Assembly: GCA_947174965.1 (NCBI GenBank)
Contig: CAMWKY010000027.1
Coordinates: forward strand, 1-13,135
DNA length: 13,135 bases
Direction of reading: 5' to 3'
DNA from: an uncultured Ruminococcus sp.
GTDB lineage: Bacteria > Bacillota > Clostridia > Oscillospirales > Ruminococcaceae
The notes beneath the pieces are model-generated. The model worked only from the letters and a program-made list of their open reading frames with translations. It was not told the origin of the DNA and did no database searches. The translations under genes and the position numbers were made by a program. This document shows, piece by piece, positions 12,945 to 13,135 of this stretch; position 1 is the first letter of the stretch, and each line of letters begins with the position of its first letter.

Positions 12945-13135
12945 ATTTTTTGATTCCAGTCTTTTATGCACAATTCTATATTGTATGACTGCAAACTTCT
13001 ACAATCGCACTTTGCTTTATTCATGCAGATTATCGTATATGGTGAACCACTTTCATAACTTTTCATATCTTTTCCAACTATCCATGCATAGTAGCCACAT
13101 TTTGGGCAAAGTTTTAAGTTATCCCATGTGTGCAT
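12941..13135 (-). CDS. Small zinc-ribbon protein, possibly Lar-like (restriction alleviation), start at or beyond the right edge
   Basis: The visible part has 64 residues. It carries LCPKCGYYAW with a CxxC knuckle (Cys10, Cys13), a second cluster IICMNKAKCDC (Cys37, 43, 45) and ends CIKDWNQKI. A leading CPxCG, a second Cys pair and a closing helix with I-x-x-W-N is the layout of Lar/phage zinc-ribbon proteins, which in E. coli relieve type I restriction. The assignment is by pattern only and other zinc-ribbon families share it. The first visible codon is an ATG at the last three bases, so the true start and its ribosome site may lie outside. Its stop overlaps the start of the phosphoesterase. 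An anti-restriction role would fit the downstream methylase-helicase. Confidence 0.6.
   Translation of the reverse strand: MHTWDNLKLCPKCGYYAWIVGKDMKSYESGSPYTIICMNKAKCDCRSLQSYNIELCIKDWNQKI

Noticed and set aside
12945..12971. GTG at 12971 as the phosphoesterase start
   Set aside because: It is a weaker codon, overlaps the upstream gene by 31 bases and adds only a short charged leader; the ATG in the ATGA overlap fits the family length and coupling.

Overview
The window looks like part of a conjugative or other integrated mobile element from a low-GC Firmicute. A gut Clostridium/Ruminococcus-type host is my inference, based on AT-rich codons, AGGAGG ribosome sites and the protein families present; no marker gene fixes the species. 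All supported genes lie on the minus strand, closely spaced or overlapping, so the region reads as one long transcription unit entering from the right edge. I see no rRNA, tRNA, CRISPR array, IS element, convincing promoter or terminator.

In transcription order (right to left): a small zinc-ribbon protein, Lar-like, cut or starting exactly at the right edge (12941-13135); a compact metallophosphoesterase joined to it by an ATGA stop/start overlap (12357-12944); a 66-residue protein of unknown function (12129-12329); a 591-residue PcfJ-like protein (10342-12117); and a giant polyvalent gene that starts at 10311 behind a perfect AGGAGG and stays open for 3,437 codons to the left edge, where its C-terminus is lost.

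The giant product reads, N to C: an ArdC-N-like domain; a low-complexity Arg/Gly/Ser/Glu/Asp linker; a charged helical stretch; a domain resembling the BECR-type nuclease fold of polyvalent proteins; several accessory domains (YodL-like, LPD25-like, DUF6908-like and a module present twice); an N6-adenine methyltransferase core; a complete SNF2-type helicase; and a charged helical tail. Such proteins are typical cargo of conjugative elements and large phages and are thought to act on, or protect, DNA newly entering a recipient.

The most striking structure is at 9027-9608. A complete TnpV-family gene lies inside the giant gene, same strand, +1 frame, with its own Shine-Dalgarno sequence, and its boundaries match the low-complexity linker of the giant protein. 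The linker therefore looks like the overprinted shadow of tnpV: two proteins from one stretch, with neither frame broken. The stretch is also clearly richer in G+C than its surroundings.

The small genes upstream (zinc ribbon, phosphoesterase, PcfJ-like) plus the methylase-helicase suggest a module for establishing the element or countering host restriction. That joint role is inferred from family membership and gene order.
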